Both the position numbers and the translations under genes were made by a program. 64,000 nt of DNA, taken from the NCBI RefSeq assembly GCF_932274485.2, contig NC_065882.2, forward strand, positions 29,282,890 through 29,346,889, in the 5' to 3' direction. The stretch is from Patella vulgata (lineage: Eukaryota > Mollusca > Gastropoda > Patellidae). Of this stretch, positions 42,560-54,819 are shown one piece after another. How positions within the stretch are numbered: position 1 is the stretch's first letter; the number at the start of each line of letters is the position of its first letter. The notes beneath the pieces are model-generated. The model did no database searches, was not told the origin of the DNA, and worked only from the letters and a program-made list of their open reading frames with translations.

Positions 42560-44425
42560 GTATACAGAGTCAGTTAAAAGCCTGATTAAATAAATGTGTT
42601 TTAAGTTGTTTTTTAAAAGAATATAGAGATGTACAACATCTTAAACTAAATGGTAGATTATTCCATAAACACATACTTATGGAAGAACAATTACTGATTT
42701 ATTTGGGCGACGTTTCGAAGAGTATTCTCTCAACGTTTTCAAGCCAGGTGTATAAAGTTCTAAAAGATCTGAGAGGTAAACAGGAGCTAAATTATTTAAA
42801 CATTTAAAAGTAAGTAATAAAATCTTTAAATCAATTCGATATTTAACTGGTAACCAGTGTAAATTATATAAAACAGGAGTTATGTGGTCACATTTCTTAG
42901 TTAAAGTAACAAGTCTAGCCGCAGTATTCTGTACTTTTTGTAATTTATCTATAAGCTTTAAAGGTAAACCAACTAAAAGTGAATTAAAGTTATCTAATCG
43001 AGAAGTGACCAGAGAATTAACAAGTGACTTAGTGGCCTCTACAGTTACACATTTACGTATTTTACCTATATTTCTAATATTAAAATAGCACAATTTACAA
43101 ATATTATTTATTTGAGCTCCCATAAGCATAAAACTATCAAAGATAGCGCCAATATTACGAGCAGAATAAGATGAAAATATATCACAATTACCAATTACAA
43201 CAGGGGGGTTATCTTGTGCAGATTTACTTAATTGATGCCTTGAGCCTAATAACAAATATTCGGTTTTATCATCATTCAATTTTAGAAAGTTCTTTGACAT
43301 CCATTTTCTAATTTCACTAATACAGTTCTCAAGTTGCAATTTTGATAAATTGAAAGAAGATGGACAATTAGGTGTAAATGAAATATATAATTGAGTATCA
43401 TCGGCATACAAATGAAAGCTGAGACCATATTTTCTGACAATATCTCCTAATGGTGACGTATAGAGGGTAAATAAAATCGGACCAAGAACAGAACCTTGGG
43501 GAACCCCAGATGACAAAACAGATTCAGACGACGATTTGCAATTAACTAAAATACACTGTTTTCTACCCACAAGATAGCTCTCTAAAAGATTTAATGCAGA
43601 GCCACAAATACCGAATTTAAATTGAAGTCTACGTAGAAGAATGGAAGGGTCCACCGTGTCGAAAGCAGCAGATAAATCTAATAAAATTAAAAATGTACAT
43701 TTTCTATTATCAATTTCCATTAAAATATCATTTGAAACCCGGGTTAAAGCTGTTTCGGTACTGTGATATTGTTTATAAGCACTTTGAAATGGTTCATACA
43801 AACAGTTATCATATAGATGGGCCTTTATCTGAGAAGCAATACATTTCTCCAATATTTTAGAAATAAAACTTAAGTTAGAGACTGGCCTGTAATTTTTAAA
43901 AACATTAGGATCCAGTGTAGACTTTTTAATTAAAGGGGTAACATAAGCTCGTTTGAAAACGTTGGGAATAGTAGCGGATGATATACAAGAATTAATAATA
44001 TTGGTAAAAACTGGAATAACTTCGTCTAGACAGTCCTTAAGAACAGAAGTCGGAACAGGATCTAATGAACAAGATTTCGGAGCAGACGATTTAATTAGCT
44101 TTAAAACAAAAGATTCACTAACCAAGTTAAAATTTTCTAAATAAACAGAATTTTCTAACTTATCAAAATCATGAGCGTTAAAGTCAATAGTTTTATTTAA
44201 ATCATCAAGTTCAGTTCGTATTTTCTGTATTTTTATTTGAAAGAAATCAGAGAATAAATTTGCAAGTTCAGTGTCATTATCATTGTCCGGGAGGATAGTA
44301 CGGTCAGCATTATGGTCCAAAAGGGAATTCACAACTTTATACAGGTCTTTTTGTCTGTTTTCGCCATTTTCTATTTTATCAGAGTAAAATTTAATTTTAG
44401 CATCTTCAATTAATTTATTCACATT
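42560..44425 (-). pseudogene. L2-type reverse transcriptase
   Basis: The open stretch (44422 to 42677) has SSAPKSCSLDPVPTSVLK, NYRPVSNLSFISKILE, LLDLSAAFDTVDP (247-259), SSGVPQGSVLGPILF and YADD (339-342). The conserved tail NTAARLV...HWLPVKYRIDLKILLL follows. It starts at a non-ATG codon because a frame change in an A run near 44427 separates it from the endonuclease. A second frame change at about 42680 moves the last motif LWNNLP and the C-terminus into another frame. Confidence 0.88.
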
Positions 44426-45608
44426 GTTTTTTTAAAGATTTATAAATCTGTTTATGGACATGTAGATTTGTTTTCCGCCACAGATGTTCAGCCTTATTAC
44501 GGTCCCTTTTGGCTTCTAAAATAGAATCATTAAACCACTGCGTATTGGGACGAATAGTAAATGTTTTCGTTTGAAGAGGAACAAGCGAGTCCAAAATTTC
44601 AGCAAGCTTTGAGTGATATTGGGTTGCCTTCTCTTGTATATCTTGAATACGTTGAATGCCATTGAAATTCGAGTTCACTATTTCCGCTTTAAATTTATTT
44701 ATGTCAAATGATTTAAACCTTCGATATGTTAAAGTCTTTCTTGTTGGTTGTGGTTTCTGGATCATAAGATTAAAAGTTGCCGGGAAATGATCAGATATTA
44801 ATTTGTCCGAGACAGAGAGATTATCCAGTTTAATATCACGTGGATTAGTTATCACCAGATCGAGAATATGTCCACCGTTATGAGTAGAAGAAGAAACATG
44901 TTGTGTGAGAGATCTATTATTCAGCATATCACAAAAATCAACCGCGGTAGAGTCGTTGGAATCATCAACATGATAATTAAAATCTCCCCAAATAATAGTG
45001 CAACACTTAGTCATCATCAACTGGTCCAGAAATAATCCAAATTCTTCCATAAACTTTTGACACAATTTTCTATTGGGCGGGCAGTAAATTGTAATAATCC
45101 TAATTTCCTTGAAAGAAAACTGTAGAGAACAATCCAAAATTTCAAAAGAATCAAAACGGTCATGACGGATTTTCTTACACTTAATAGATGACTTAAATAT
45201 AAGTGCTACGCCTCCTCCACGTGAACCGCGAGGGCAATGTTGTATAGAATATCCATCAGGTACTAAAGCTGCGATTGTCGATGAGTCCGAACAGTCATTA
45301 TTCAGCCACGTTTCAGTTATTCCACAAATATCAATAGAATTTTCAAAAATATAATCAGATAAAATTGTTGTTTTATTTCTTACGGATCTGGCATTAATTA
45401 ATCCAAACGAAGTTGTTAAAACTGACGCTTCATTTTCAACCGCCTTTCTAATTTGTATAAAATTGTTGTTTATCTTCTGTTTTGGTCTAAAGTTTTTGAT
45501 CTGTTTGTGATATTTGATAGAGTTTGAGGTGAGCTGGGTGAGATTGCTATGATTAATGTTAATATTCAGTGGATTAGTGTTTAGAGGTACATAATCACTT
45601 ATCGTCAT
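44415..45608 (-). CDS. L2-type ORF2 endonuclease
   Basis: 397 codons from ATG at 45608. The AP-endonuclease motifs are GLINARSV (69-76), GITETWLN (96-103), RGGGVALIF (130-138), YCPPNR, WGDFNYHVDD (207-216), HILDLVITNP and ISDHFPATF. A basic linker with WFNDSILEAKRDRNKAEHLW leads toward the RT. All catalytic motifs look kept, so the domain may be functional, though the join to RT is broken. Confidence 0.88.
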   Translation of the reverse strand: MTISDYVPLNTNPLNININHSNLTQLTSNSIKYHKQIKNFRPKQKINNNFIQIRKAVENEASVLTTSFGLINARSVRNKTTILSDYIFENSIDICGITETWLNNDCSDSSTIAALVPDGYSIQHCPRGSRGGGVALIFKSSIKCKKIRHDRFDSFEILDCSLQFSFKEIRIITIYCPPNRKLCQKFMEEFGLFLDQLMMTKCCTIIWGDFNYHVDDSNDSTAVDFCDMLNNRSLTQHVSSSTHNGGHILDLVITNPRDIKLDNLSVSDKLISDHFPATFNLMIQKPQPTRKTLTYRRFKSFDINKFKAEIVNSNFNGIQRIQDIQEKATQYHSKLAEILDSLVPLQTKTFTIRPNTQWFNDSILEAKRDRNKAEHLWRKTNLHVHKQIYKSLKKQCE

Positions 45609-45639
45609 ACGGCCGAGGCTAGACTAGAGTAACGGAATC
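45584..45639. repeat. 56-bp direct repeat, left of PLE copy B
   Basis: Starts GAGGTACATAATC and ends AACGGAATC. It recurs at 48764-48819 directly after copy B, and again at 53842-53897 after copy C. It contains the LINE start codon and leader, so it is most simply a long target duplication made when copy B inserted. Confidence 0.8.
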
Positions 45640-46479
45640 AGCCTGCTTTGTATCGCTAAGGTTCGTAATGCACCGGATAAAACGCCAAGCACCGATCACT
45701 CTGTACCATGCAACAAAAACTCAACAAAACGATGCCAGCTGTGCAAAATTGTTGTACCAGGTGCCGAAATTGTGAGTACGGCTAACGGGAAAACATTCAA
45801 CAACTCGGATACTAACTGCGACTCTACATGGGTTATCTATGTCATTTCTTGTCCAGAATGTCAAAAGCAATACGTAGGCCAAACTATATAACCTTCGTTT
45901 CCGTATGAACGGACATAAATCGGACCTGCGTAAATGCATCAAAAATTCACTCTCAAAGGACGACTGCTTCGAACTTTATGAACATTTGAAAACCCACTCG
46001 CCTGACAAATTCCATTTTTAAATAATAGAGAAGGTCAATTTCAGACCCAATACCGCGGATAGTGTCGGATAGATCGAAAAGAAAAACAGTGGATTTGGCG
46101 ACTGGATACGCTCACACCTAACGGATTAAACACTGATGATGGCTTCTACACTCAAACCAAAAAATCACGAAAAAAACGCAAGAACTGATTTCACTCACTA
46201 GGCTGAGATCGCCTATTTTTTGTAATTTTGCGTTTCTTCATGTCAATACGTTCTTTTTGACAATTAGTGTTGTTTTAATCTTGAGTTCGCCTATCGGTTC
46301 TGTTGTTTTAGTCATCATGATTGAACTTTCATTTTTGAGTAATACTCCGTAGAGACTCAAACCTTATGATTTGTTGTTTTTGTACACAATCTGCTTGATT
46401 GACTTTGACACTTGAACTCCCTCACACCCTCTCGCCTGTATTTGAACCTGTTAATTTCTACTCTTCATTATAATTTGTT

Positions 46480-46534
46480 ACGTGATTCTGACGAAGGATG
46501 CTGTGTCATCCGAAAATTTAAATAAAAATCTCGT
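46480..46534 (+). ncRNA. Hammerhead-ribozyme-like motif, PLE copy B
   Basis: CTGACGA (46488-46494) matches the CUGANGA core. A perfect 5-bp stem GGATG/CATCC with loop CTGTGT follows, then GAAA (46512-46515). Flanking ACG-T-GATT and AATC-T-CGT can pair as stem I, and ATTTAAAT could form a very short stem III. One extra A before stem II and a loose stem III depart from the ideal. PLEs are known to carry hammerhead ribozymes, so the place fits. Confidence 0.55.
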
Positions 46535-47036
46535 GTGCTGGATTTTTTGGCTTTCTCATTTCGTATCTAGTGTAATGCCGTTTTATCAACAATATATATA
46601 TATATGTGGGGGTGGGGGGATTAATGGCGTTATGGGTGAAAATCGGGTTGTCAAAGGTAGCGACAAATATAAGGCTATATTGTTCTACTTTAAACTCATG
46701 GCCTTTTAACATTTATGTAGTAGTCGATGTGGTCTGCATCCAGTTGTTCAAATTATTTCCCTTGATATTTCCAAGGTGAAGGCTGACAGCTGTCAATCAT
46801 TCTGCACTGGTGACTATGATCCCTTTCACATTTTCATGAATACGAAAGAGTGTTCACCGGTTTTCGATTTGATAGCCTCGTTTGTCACGCAATTAGTTTT
46901 TCTGCAATATTCTGCTATGCACTGGTTGGACATAATAAAATCGCGAGTCATGACGTAGGGCCTAACGTTATGTAAGCATATTTGGTCCAATTTGGAGCTC
47001 TGTTTTAAGCGTAATGCTTTTGTAGCGCAATTAGCT

Positions 47037-48643
47037 TAGGGTAACCACCCGTCCCGCATTTCGCGGGACAGTCCCGCAAAATGTTTCAAAGTCCCGCGTC
47101 CCAAATCAACGAATATAATTTATATAATATTGACACCCCACACTACAACCACTATCAGTAGCACAACCGACAACACTACGGCCGTCACCATACCCAAAGA
47201 AAATTAAATTAAATTAAATGAATATAATTAATTCACATATTATATTTTAAAAAATATTGTAAAAACCGACAGTAGAAATCTCAGTTCTCAGACAGTACAT
47301 CTTCTAAAATCTCCAAATATTAACTTACAACTTGGAAAACGTGCTTTGTCCTATGCTAGACATTTTCTATGGAAAAAACTACCAAAGTCAATTATTGTCA
47401 AAACAGTCCAGGGAGAGAGAGAAGAGAGATAAAAAGATAAATGGGATTCTACGCCCACTCGAAACAAACTATAATTCGCTTGCACATAAGGGGCCGGTTG
47501 CTCAAAACTAAGTTATTTTAACGATCCGTTAGAGTTTAACGGATCGTTATCTTGGTAACTTGTCGTTTGTTAACGGTCCGTTAAATTTCTGTTGCTGGAA
47601 AGTCAATTTCATTATCCGTTAGCTAACGGATTCATTAAAGTTAATCCAAGAAAATACTGTTTGTTCATTGCCTGAATTTTAAATTTTTGAATTCAATGTA
47701 CATGTATAACAACTTCATAGCATGAATAGCATGACATAGTGATCAAGTAAAAGATGAATTACGTAAGAATGGGAAAGCGAGGCTATGTCTCGAATATACC
47801 AGAGAGGGAGAGATGGGGTTTAAGTTCACTCGACACAAACTAGGTCATTTTGGGACTAACACATGATATAATTTTATTTCAATCATTCGCTTGTGCGTAC
47901 GGGTCTTTACCAGTGGGAGGAAACCAGAAGGTTGGACAGGCGACCGCGACCCTACTCCATGTCACGTACAACCGGGGAATCGAAACCACGCCAGTTGACT
48001 CAATGACGGACCTTATGATACAGCTCGCACGTGCTAACCAAGTAACCATTCGGCCATCTACCCCCCCCCCCCCCCAGCTCTTAAATAACGCATCTTTAAC
48101 CAGGCTTAACATCCTTTATACTCAGTTATTATAAAATCTCAATCAGTTTCACAACATTTAACATGATTTAATTTTAGCGATAAACGATTAATGTACATGG
48201 ATGATAATTCGGCAGTCATTTGATTGTAACTTAAAAATTTCATTCAACGCCATAATATATTAATTCAACGCACCCTTTCAAACGGTTCTGTCGCACACAT
48301 TAATAATTTATATATTTTGTTTGAAACTAAAGATAGGCATTTTTACATCTACAAAAGAAATTGTGCTCGTTTTTTTTTTAAATGCAAGATGATGCTGGCA
48401 TACGAATACAAAACACGCTGATATGAATATTATATGGCTTGAATTTATATTGTTGCTATGTATTATTATCCTAAAAGATTCGTGGTAAATATCATATGAC
48501 ACACGAATACAAACCAGGTTTGTGTGAATATTTCATAGTTTGATTTTCTATTGTTGCTATGACGAAAAATGCATATTGCCTCAGGGTTTTTTTTAAAAAA
48601 AGATAATGTCCCGCATTATGATCAAGCAAAGGTGGTCACCCTA
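47037..48643. mobile_element. Non-autonomous hAT element in PLE copy B
   Basis: Same ends and same insertion point in the PLE as in copy A, with flanks AATTAGCT / AGTTATCT. It carries the same SINE with a longer C run. Confidence 0.85.
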
Positions 48644-48763
48644 AGTTATCTATTGGTTGTTAATCGGACCACTGACCAGTCATAATTTGGAACAAAAATT
48701 TGCTTTCGTTAATGCAGTGTTTAGTGGGTTAAGGTATAATCAACGAAACACTGCGAGGAGTAT

Positions 48764-49803
48764 GAGGTACATAATCACTTATCGTCATACGGCCGAGGCT
48801 AGACTAGAGTAACGGAATCTGCCGAGGTTTGCCGAGTGATAGCAACCACTGAAACTGCGCAAGTCAATGCGCTTGCGCAATTATTTTTTTTTTTTTTTTT
48901 TGGTTGGCTGCTGAGCAGTCGCCATATTGAACACGAAATATCACAATTTAGCGCAGGGATAGTGGGAACCAGTAGGTATGCCTATTACATTAACCATGAC
49001 GTTATCATTGTGTCGTAAATATACTATGGGAAAGCATTAGATATGTACACAGAATATTTGAAAAAATAACACAATCCGACTTGAATCACAGGAGTCTGAC
49101 CTTCTATCCGTATTATGCATACACCATGTCCAACCACTGAACCAGACAATACAATATATAATAATAAAAAAAAGAACAGGAATGTAATGCCTGTTGAAGA
49201 CTCGATTTTACCTGCTCTCGCTTCGGCTCGTTTTTTTTTCAACAATTCGTAATGTCAGGCAATCAAATCTCTGTTGATTCACTCAGATATGTTTTTTCTT
49301 CAATCTAGTCGTTTTGATTTGCATAAATACTCCCACAAAACGATATCCTAGAATTGTTTCCAATATTTACATTACTTTCGTCCATTTCCATTTTGTCACT
49401 GCCGCCATGCGCTGACGTCACACAAAATCAATCCGCAGTGACTAGAACATTGAAACAAGTGCCAAAGATATTTTTAGTTTTTCTCTCCCTTTCCATTTTC
49501 CCCCTTTTGCATGGCGATTTTTGTTGACTTTTGGGTGTAGAATCGAAACTTTTATGAATATTTTTTGATGGTATTTTACACAGGATTAAAGGGTCATCTG
49601 ACTTGGGAGCAGGTCGTTTCATCCCACTACCGGTTCATCCCGGGCTGTTTTGTTTCATCCGGGCTGTTTCATCCCAAATTTACACGGGTCCTTTCATCCT
49701 ACTTATATCGGGTCCTTTAATCCCACAAATTTAAAAACCGGTATTACATGAATTTTTAATATTTTATTTATACATTAATACCAATAACCAATGCAATTTT
49801 CCC
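48764..49803 (-). mobile_element. Rest of the L2-type LINE 5' leader and flank
   Basis: After the 56-bp repeat the sequence continues what was interrupted at 45639. On the - strand this is the region upstream of the LINE start codon. It has a long A/T tract (48883-48901), ATGGCGACTG (48910-48919) and GACGTCAGCGCATGGCGGCAG (49405-49425) strings that resemble YY1 and CRE sites, so it may hold the LINE promoter. Beyond about 49440 small units of TTTCATCC / GGTCCTTT (49610-49730) appear. The true 5' end of the LINE is not fixed. Confidence 0.55.
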
Positions 49804-50607
49804 TGACAAGAGTTATCTATTATTTAGACCGGGAGCCCAGGGGGTCAATCTAGCTGAAAAGTGTACCAATTTTCTCCTATATGGTAGCAATGTATGCATA
49901 TCTGGTATCATCAAAATGTAAGTCTGCCGGGTTTCTGGTGGTGGGTGTGGTATTCCACGCCCTAAATGCCATGACCCCCAACTAGGCTAGATTAGCTCAA
50001 AAGTGTACCAAATGAAAATGGTACAGCAGTGTACCGTACATCTTCAGGTATTACAAAAACACTCTGACAGATATTTCTAGTGGTGGGGTACCCCTGACAG
50101 CTATGTTATTGCCAGACAATTGTAGTAGTGGAGTATCCCTGACAAGAGTTATCTAATATTTAGACCAAAGCTAGGCTAGATTAGCTCAAATCTGTACCAC
50201 CTAAAACAGCTTTGGAGTTGTTCAGTATCACCACAGGAGTCGTGAATGACCACTGCCAGACAGTTTGTGCGGTGGGTTACCCCTAACAGACACGCCCCAA
50301 AATGCCACGCCCCAAACTAGGTTAACTTCGCAACCACTGTTCCTGTGTTTTAAAAAATTAAATTTTTAGCCAGGGTGCGTAGAATACTAATACCTAGCAC
50401 GTGTGGAAGAGGCTATAAATTGCGGTTGCAAGAAATTTATTTTTGAAAAAAAAAATGTTCCTGCAACCGCAGTTTATCGCCTCTTCAATACGTGCTAGGT
50501 ATTAATAATCTACGCATCCTGGCACAATTTTTTTAATTTTTGGACCACGGGAACAGTGCCGGCTAATCTATCCTAGTTGGAAGGCATGTCTATTAGGGGT
50601 TACCCCC
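49804..50607. repeat. Spacer with diverged tandem units and a large palindrome
   Basis: Units around CTAGGCTAGATTAGCTCAAA (49983 and 50170) are spaced by about 187 bp. A near-palindrome occupies 50310-50581: arms ACTGTTCC...CCTAGCACGT...CTGCGGTTGCA pair across a short loop at about 50440-50458. The latter looks like a fold-back MITE. No coding. Confidence 0.7.
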
Positions 50608-51556
50608 CAAGGGTACACTGAATAGATACCTTCGCGTCCGTCATCAATCTGAGAAGATGTGCGATGCAGTTCCAAATACGTTTGTCGTCAGCTTCCACCA
50701 ACCTCGTACTCTCTACAGCCTGCTTTGTATCGCTAAGGTTCGTAATGCACCGGATAAAACGCCAAGCACCGATCACTCTGTACCATGCAACAAAAACTCA
50801 ACAAAACGATGCCAGCTGTGCAAAATTGTTGTACCAGGTGCCGAAATTGTGAGTACGGCTAACGGGAAAACATTCAACAACTCGGATACTAACTGCGACT
50901 CTACATGGGTTATCTATGTCATTTCTTGTCCAGAATGTCAAAAGCAATACGTAGGCCAAACTATATAACCTTCGTTTCCGTATGAACGGACATAAATCGG
51001 ACCTGCGTAAATGCATCAAAAATTCACTCTCAAAGGACGACTGCTTCGAACTTTATGAACATTTGAAAACCCACTCGCCTGACAAATTCCATTTTTAAAT
51101 AATAGAGAAGGTCAATTTCAGACCCAATACCGCGGATAGTGTCGGATAGATCGAAAAGAAAAACAGTGGATTTGGCGACTGGATACGCTCACACCTAACG
51201 GATTAAACACTGATGATGGCTTCTACACTCAAACCAAAAAATCACGAAAAAAACGCAAGAACTGATTTCACTCACTAGGCTGAGATCGCCTATTTTTTGT
51301 AATTTTGCGTTTCTTCATGTCAATACGTTCTTTTTGACAATTAGTGTTGTTTTAATCTTGAGTTCGCCTATCGGTTCTGTTGTTTTAGTCATCATGATTG
51401 AACTTTCATTTTTGAGTAATACTCCGTAGAGACTCAAACCTTATGATTTGTTGTTTTTGTACACAATCTGCTTGATTGACTTTGACACTTGAACTCCCTC
51501 ACACCCTCTCGCCTGTATTTGAACCTGTTAATTTCTACTCTTCATTATAATTTGTT

Positions 51557-51611
51557 ACGTGATTCTGACGAAGGATGCTGTGTCATCCGAAAATTTAAAT
51601 AAAAATCTCGT
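51557..51611 (+). ncRNA. Hammerhead-ribozyme-like motif, PLE copy C
   Basis: Identical to the copy B motif, with CTGACGA at 51565-51571 and GAAA at 51589-51592. Confidence 0.55.
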
Positions 51612-52113
51612 GTGCTGGATTTTTTGGCTTTCTCATTTCGTATCTAGTGTAATGCCGTTTTATCAACAATATATATATATATGTGGGGGTGGGGGGATTA
51701 ATGGCGTTATGGGTGAAAATCGGGTTGTCAAAGGTAGCGACAAATATAAGGCTATATTGTTCTACTTTAAACTCATGGCCTTTTAACATTTATGTAGTAG
51801 TCGATGTGGTCTGCATCCAGTTGTTCAAATTATTTCCCTTGATATTTCCAAGGTGAAGGCTGACAGCTGTCAATCATTCTGCACTGGTGACTATGATCCC
51901 TTTCACATTTTCATGAATACGAAAGAGTGTTCACCGGTTTTCGATTTGATAGCCTCGTTTGTCACGCAATTAGTTTTTCTGCAATATTCTGCTATGCACT
52001 GGTTGGACATAATAAAATCGCGAGTCATGACGTAGGGCCTAACGTTATGTAAGCATATTTGGTCCAATTTGGAGCTCTGTTTTAAGCGTAATGCTTTTGT
52101 AGCGCAGTTAGCT

Positions 52114-53721
52114 TAGGGTAACCACCCGTCCCGCATTTCGCGGGACAGTCCCGCAAAATGTTTCAAAGTCCCGCGTCCCAAATCAACGAATATAATTTAT
52201 ATAATATTGACACCCCACACTACAACCACTATCAGTAGCACAACCGACAACACTACGGCCGTCACCATACCCAAAGAAAATTAAATTAAATTAAATGAAT
52301 ATAATTAATTCACATATTATATTTTAAAAAATATTGTAAAAACCGACAGTAGAAATCTCAGTTCTCAGACAGTACATCTTCTAAAATCTCCAAATATTAA
52401 CTTACAACTTGGAAAACGTGCTTTGTCCTATGCTAGACATTTTCTATGGAAAAAACTACCAAAGTCAATTATTGTCAAAACAGTCCAGGGAGAGAGAGAA
52501 GAGAGATAAAAAGATAAATGGGATTCTACGCCCACTCGAAACAAACTATAATTCGCTTGCACATAAGGGGCCGGTTGCTCAAAACTAAGTTATTTTAACG
52601 ATCCGTTAGAGTTTAACGGATCGTTATCTTGGTAACTTGTCGTTTGTTAACGGTCCGTTAAATTTCTGTTGCTGGAAAGTCAATTTCATTATCCGTTAGC
52701 TAACGGATTCATTAAAGTTAATCCAAGAAAATACTGTTTGTTCATTGCCTGAATTTTAAATTTTTGAATTCAATGTACATGTATAACAACTTCATAGCAT
52801 GAATAGCATGACATAGTGATCAAGTAAAAGATGAATTACGTAAGAATGGGAAAGCGAGGCTATGTCTCGAATATACCAGAGAGGGAGAGATGGGGTTTAA
52901 GTTCACTCGACACAAACTAGGTCATTTTGGGACTAACACATGATATAATTTTATTTCAATCATTCGCTTGTGCGTACGGGTCTTTACCAGTGGGAGGAAA
53001 CCAGAAGGTTGGACAGGCGACCGCGACCCTACTCCATGTCACGTACAACCGGGGAATCGAAACCACGCCAGTTGACTCAATGACGGACCTTATGATACAG
53101 CTCGCACGTGCTAACCAAGTAACCATTCGGCCATCTACCCCCCCCCCCCCCCCAGCTCTTAAATAACGCATCTTTAACCAGGCTTAACATCCTTTATACT
53201 CAGTTATTATAAAATCTCAATCAGTTTCACAACATTTAACATGATTTAATTTTAGCGATAAACGATTAATGTACATGGATGATAATTCGGCAGCCATTTG
53301 ATTGTAACTTAAAAATTTCATTCAACGCCATAATATATTAATTCAACGCACCCTTTCAAACGGTTCTGTCGCACACATTAATAATTTATATATTTTGTTT
53401 GAAACTAAAGATAGGCATTTTTACATCTACAAAAGAAATTGTGCTCGTTTTTTTTTTAAATGCAAGATGATGCTGGCATACGAATACAAAACACGCTGAT
53501 ATGAATATTATATGGCTTGAATTTATATTGTTGCTATGTATTATTATCCTAAAAGATTCGTGGTAAATATCATATGACACACGAATACAAACCAGGTTTG
53601 TGTGAATATTTCATAGTTTGATTTTCTATTGTTGCTATGACGAAAAATGCATATTGCCTCAGGGTTTTTTTTAAAAAAAGATAATGTCCCGCATTATGAT
53701 CAAGCAAAGGTGGTCACCCTA
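52114..53721. mobile_element. Non-autonomous hAT element in PLE copy C
   Basis: Same ends, target duplication and SINE as in copy B, with a still longer C run. Confidence 0.85.
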
Positions 53722-53841
53722 AGTTATCTATTGGTTGTTAATCGGACCACTGACCAGTCATAATTTGGAACAAAAATTTGCTTTCGTTAATGCAGTGTTT
53801 AGTGGGTTAAGGTATAATCAACGAAACACTGCGAGGAGTAT

Positions 53842-54737
53842 GAGGTACATAATCACTTATCGTCATACGGCCGAGGCTAGACTAGAGTAACGGAATCTGC
53901 CGAGGTTTGCCGAGTGATAGCAACCACTGAAACTGTGCAAGTCAATGCGCTTGCGCAATTTTTTTTTTTTTTTTGGTTGGCTGCTGAGCAGTCGCCATAT
54001 TGAACACGAAATATCACAATTTAGCGCAGGGATAGTGGGAACCAGTAGGTATGCCTATTACATTAACCATGACGTTATCATTGTGTCGTAAATATACTAT
54101 GGGAAAGCATTAGATATGTACACAGAATATTTGAAAAAATAACACAATCCGACTTGAATCACAGGAGTCTGACCTTCTATCCGTATTATGCATACACCAT
54201 GTCCAACCACTGAACCAGACAATACAATATATAATAATAAAAAAAAGAACAGGAATGTAATGCCTGTTGAAGACTCGATTTTACCTGCTCTCGCTTCGGC
54301 TCGTTTTTTTTTCAACAATTCGTAATGTCAGGCAATCAAATCTCTGTTGATTCACTCAGATATGTTTTTTCTTCAATCTAGTCGTTTTGATTTGCATAAA
54401 TACTCCCACAAAACGATATCCTAGAATTGTTTCCAATATTTACATTACTTTCGTCCATTTCCATTTTGTCACTGCCGCCATGCGCTGACGTCACACAAAA
54501 TCAATCCGCAGTGACTAGACCATTGAAACAAGTGCCAAAGATATTTTTAGTTTTTCTCTCCCTTTCCATTTTCCCCCTTTTCCCCCTGTTTCATCCGGGC
54601 TGTTTCATCCCAAATTTACACGGGTCCTTTCATCCTACTTATATCGGGTCCTTTAATCCCACAAATTTAAAAACCGGTATTACATGAATTTTTAATATTT
54701 TATTTATACATTAATACCAATAACCAATGCAATTTTC
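53842..54737 (-). repeat. Second copy of the L2-type LINE leader and flank
   Basis: A near-identical copy of 48764-49803 with a deletion of about 110 bases in the CCCCCTTTT / TTTCATCC zone and a shorter T tract. Confidence 0.85.
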
Positions 54738-54819
54738 TCACGAACTCCTTCTTTTGCATACGCCTTAGCTTATTTTCCGAATATCTTATTTGTAGACCGG
54801 GAGCCCAGGGGGTCAATCT

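Larger units (their letters stand above)
42427..45639 (-). mobile_element. L2-type LINE, nearly whole, on the - strand
   Basis: A non-LTR element whose 3' tail is an ATT/TAA microsatellite (42427-42453 on +) abutting the end of PLE copy A. It carries the endonuclease and RT of ORF2 and the start of its 5' leader at 45609-45639. The leader is then interrupted by PLE copy B and resumes at 48820. Only about two frame changes are seen in the coding part. Confidence 0.88.
45640..48763 (+). mobile_element. Penelope-like element, copy B, 5'-truncated
   Basis: It begins abruptly inside the endonuclease region, runs through the hammerhead-like motif and the hAT-bearing 3' region, and ends at CTGCGAGGAGTA. 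It is inserted in the L2-type LINE leader between 56-bp direct repeats. It is nearly identical to copies C and D, and all three share differences from A in the endonuclease region, so they form one young subfamily. Confidence 0.85.
50608..53840 (+). mobile_element. Penelope-like element, copy C, 5'-truncated
   Basis: It starts 107 bases further upstream in the element than copy B and is otherwise almost the same, offset 5077 bp. It includes the endonuclease remnant (from 50657), the hammerhead-like motif, the hAT element and the end CTGCGAGGAGTA. The same 56-bp LINE-leader string and about 0.85 kb of the same flank follow, so it shares an origin with the B locus by duplication. Confidence 0.85.

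Noticed and set aside
45721-45942. 73-codon - strand frame repeated at 50798 and 62123
   Set aside because: Antisense shadow of the PLE endonuclease remnant.
46482-46958. Small frames repeated in each PLE copy (also near 51559, 51853, 62884 and 63178)
   Set aside because: They cross the ribozyme-like motif and microsatellite and differ by frame between copy A and the others, so they are not genes.
47850-48134. 94-codon frame (also near 41517 and 52927)
   Set aside because: It lies on the SINE inside the hAT element and runs through the C homopolymer.
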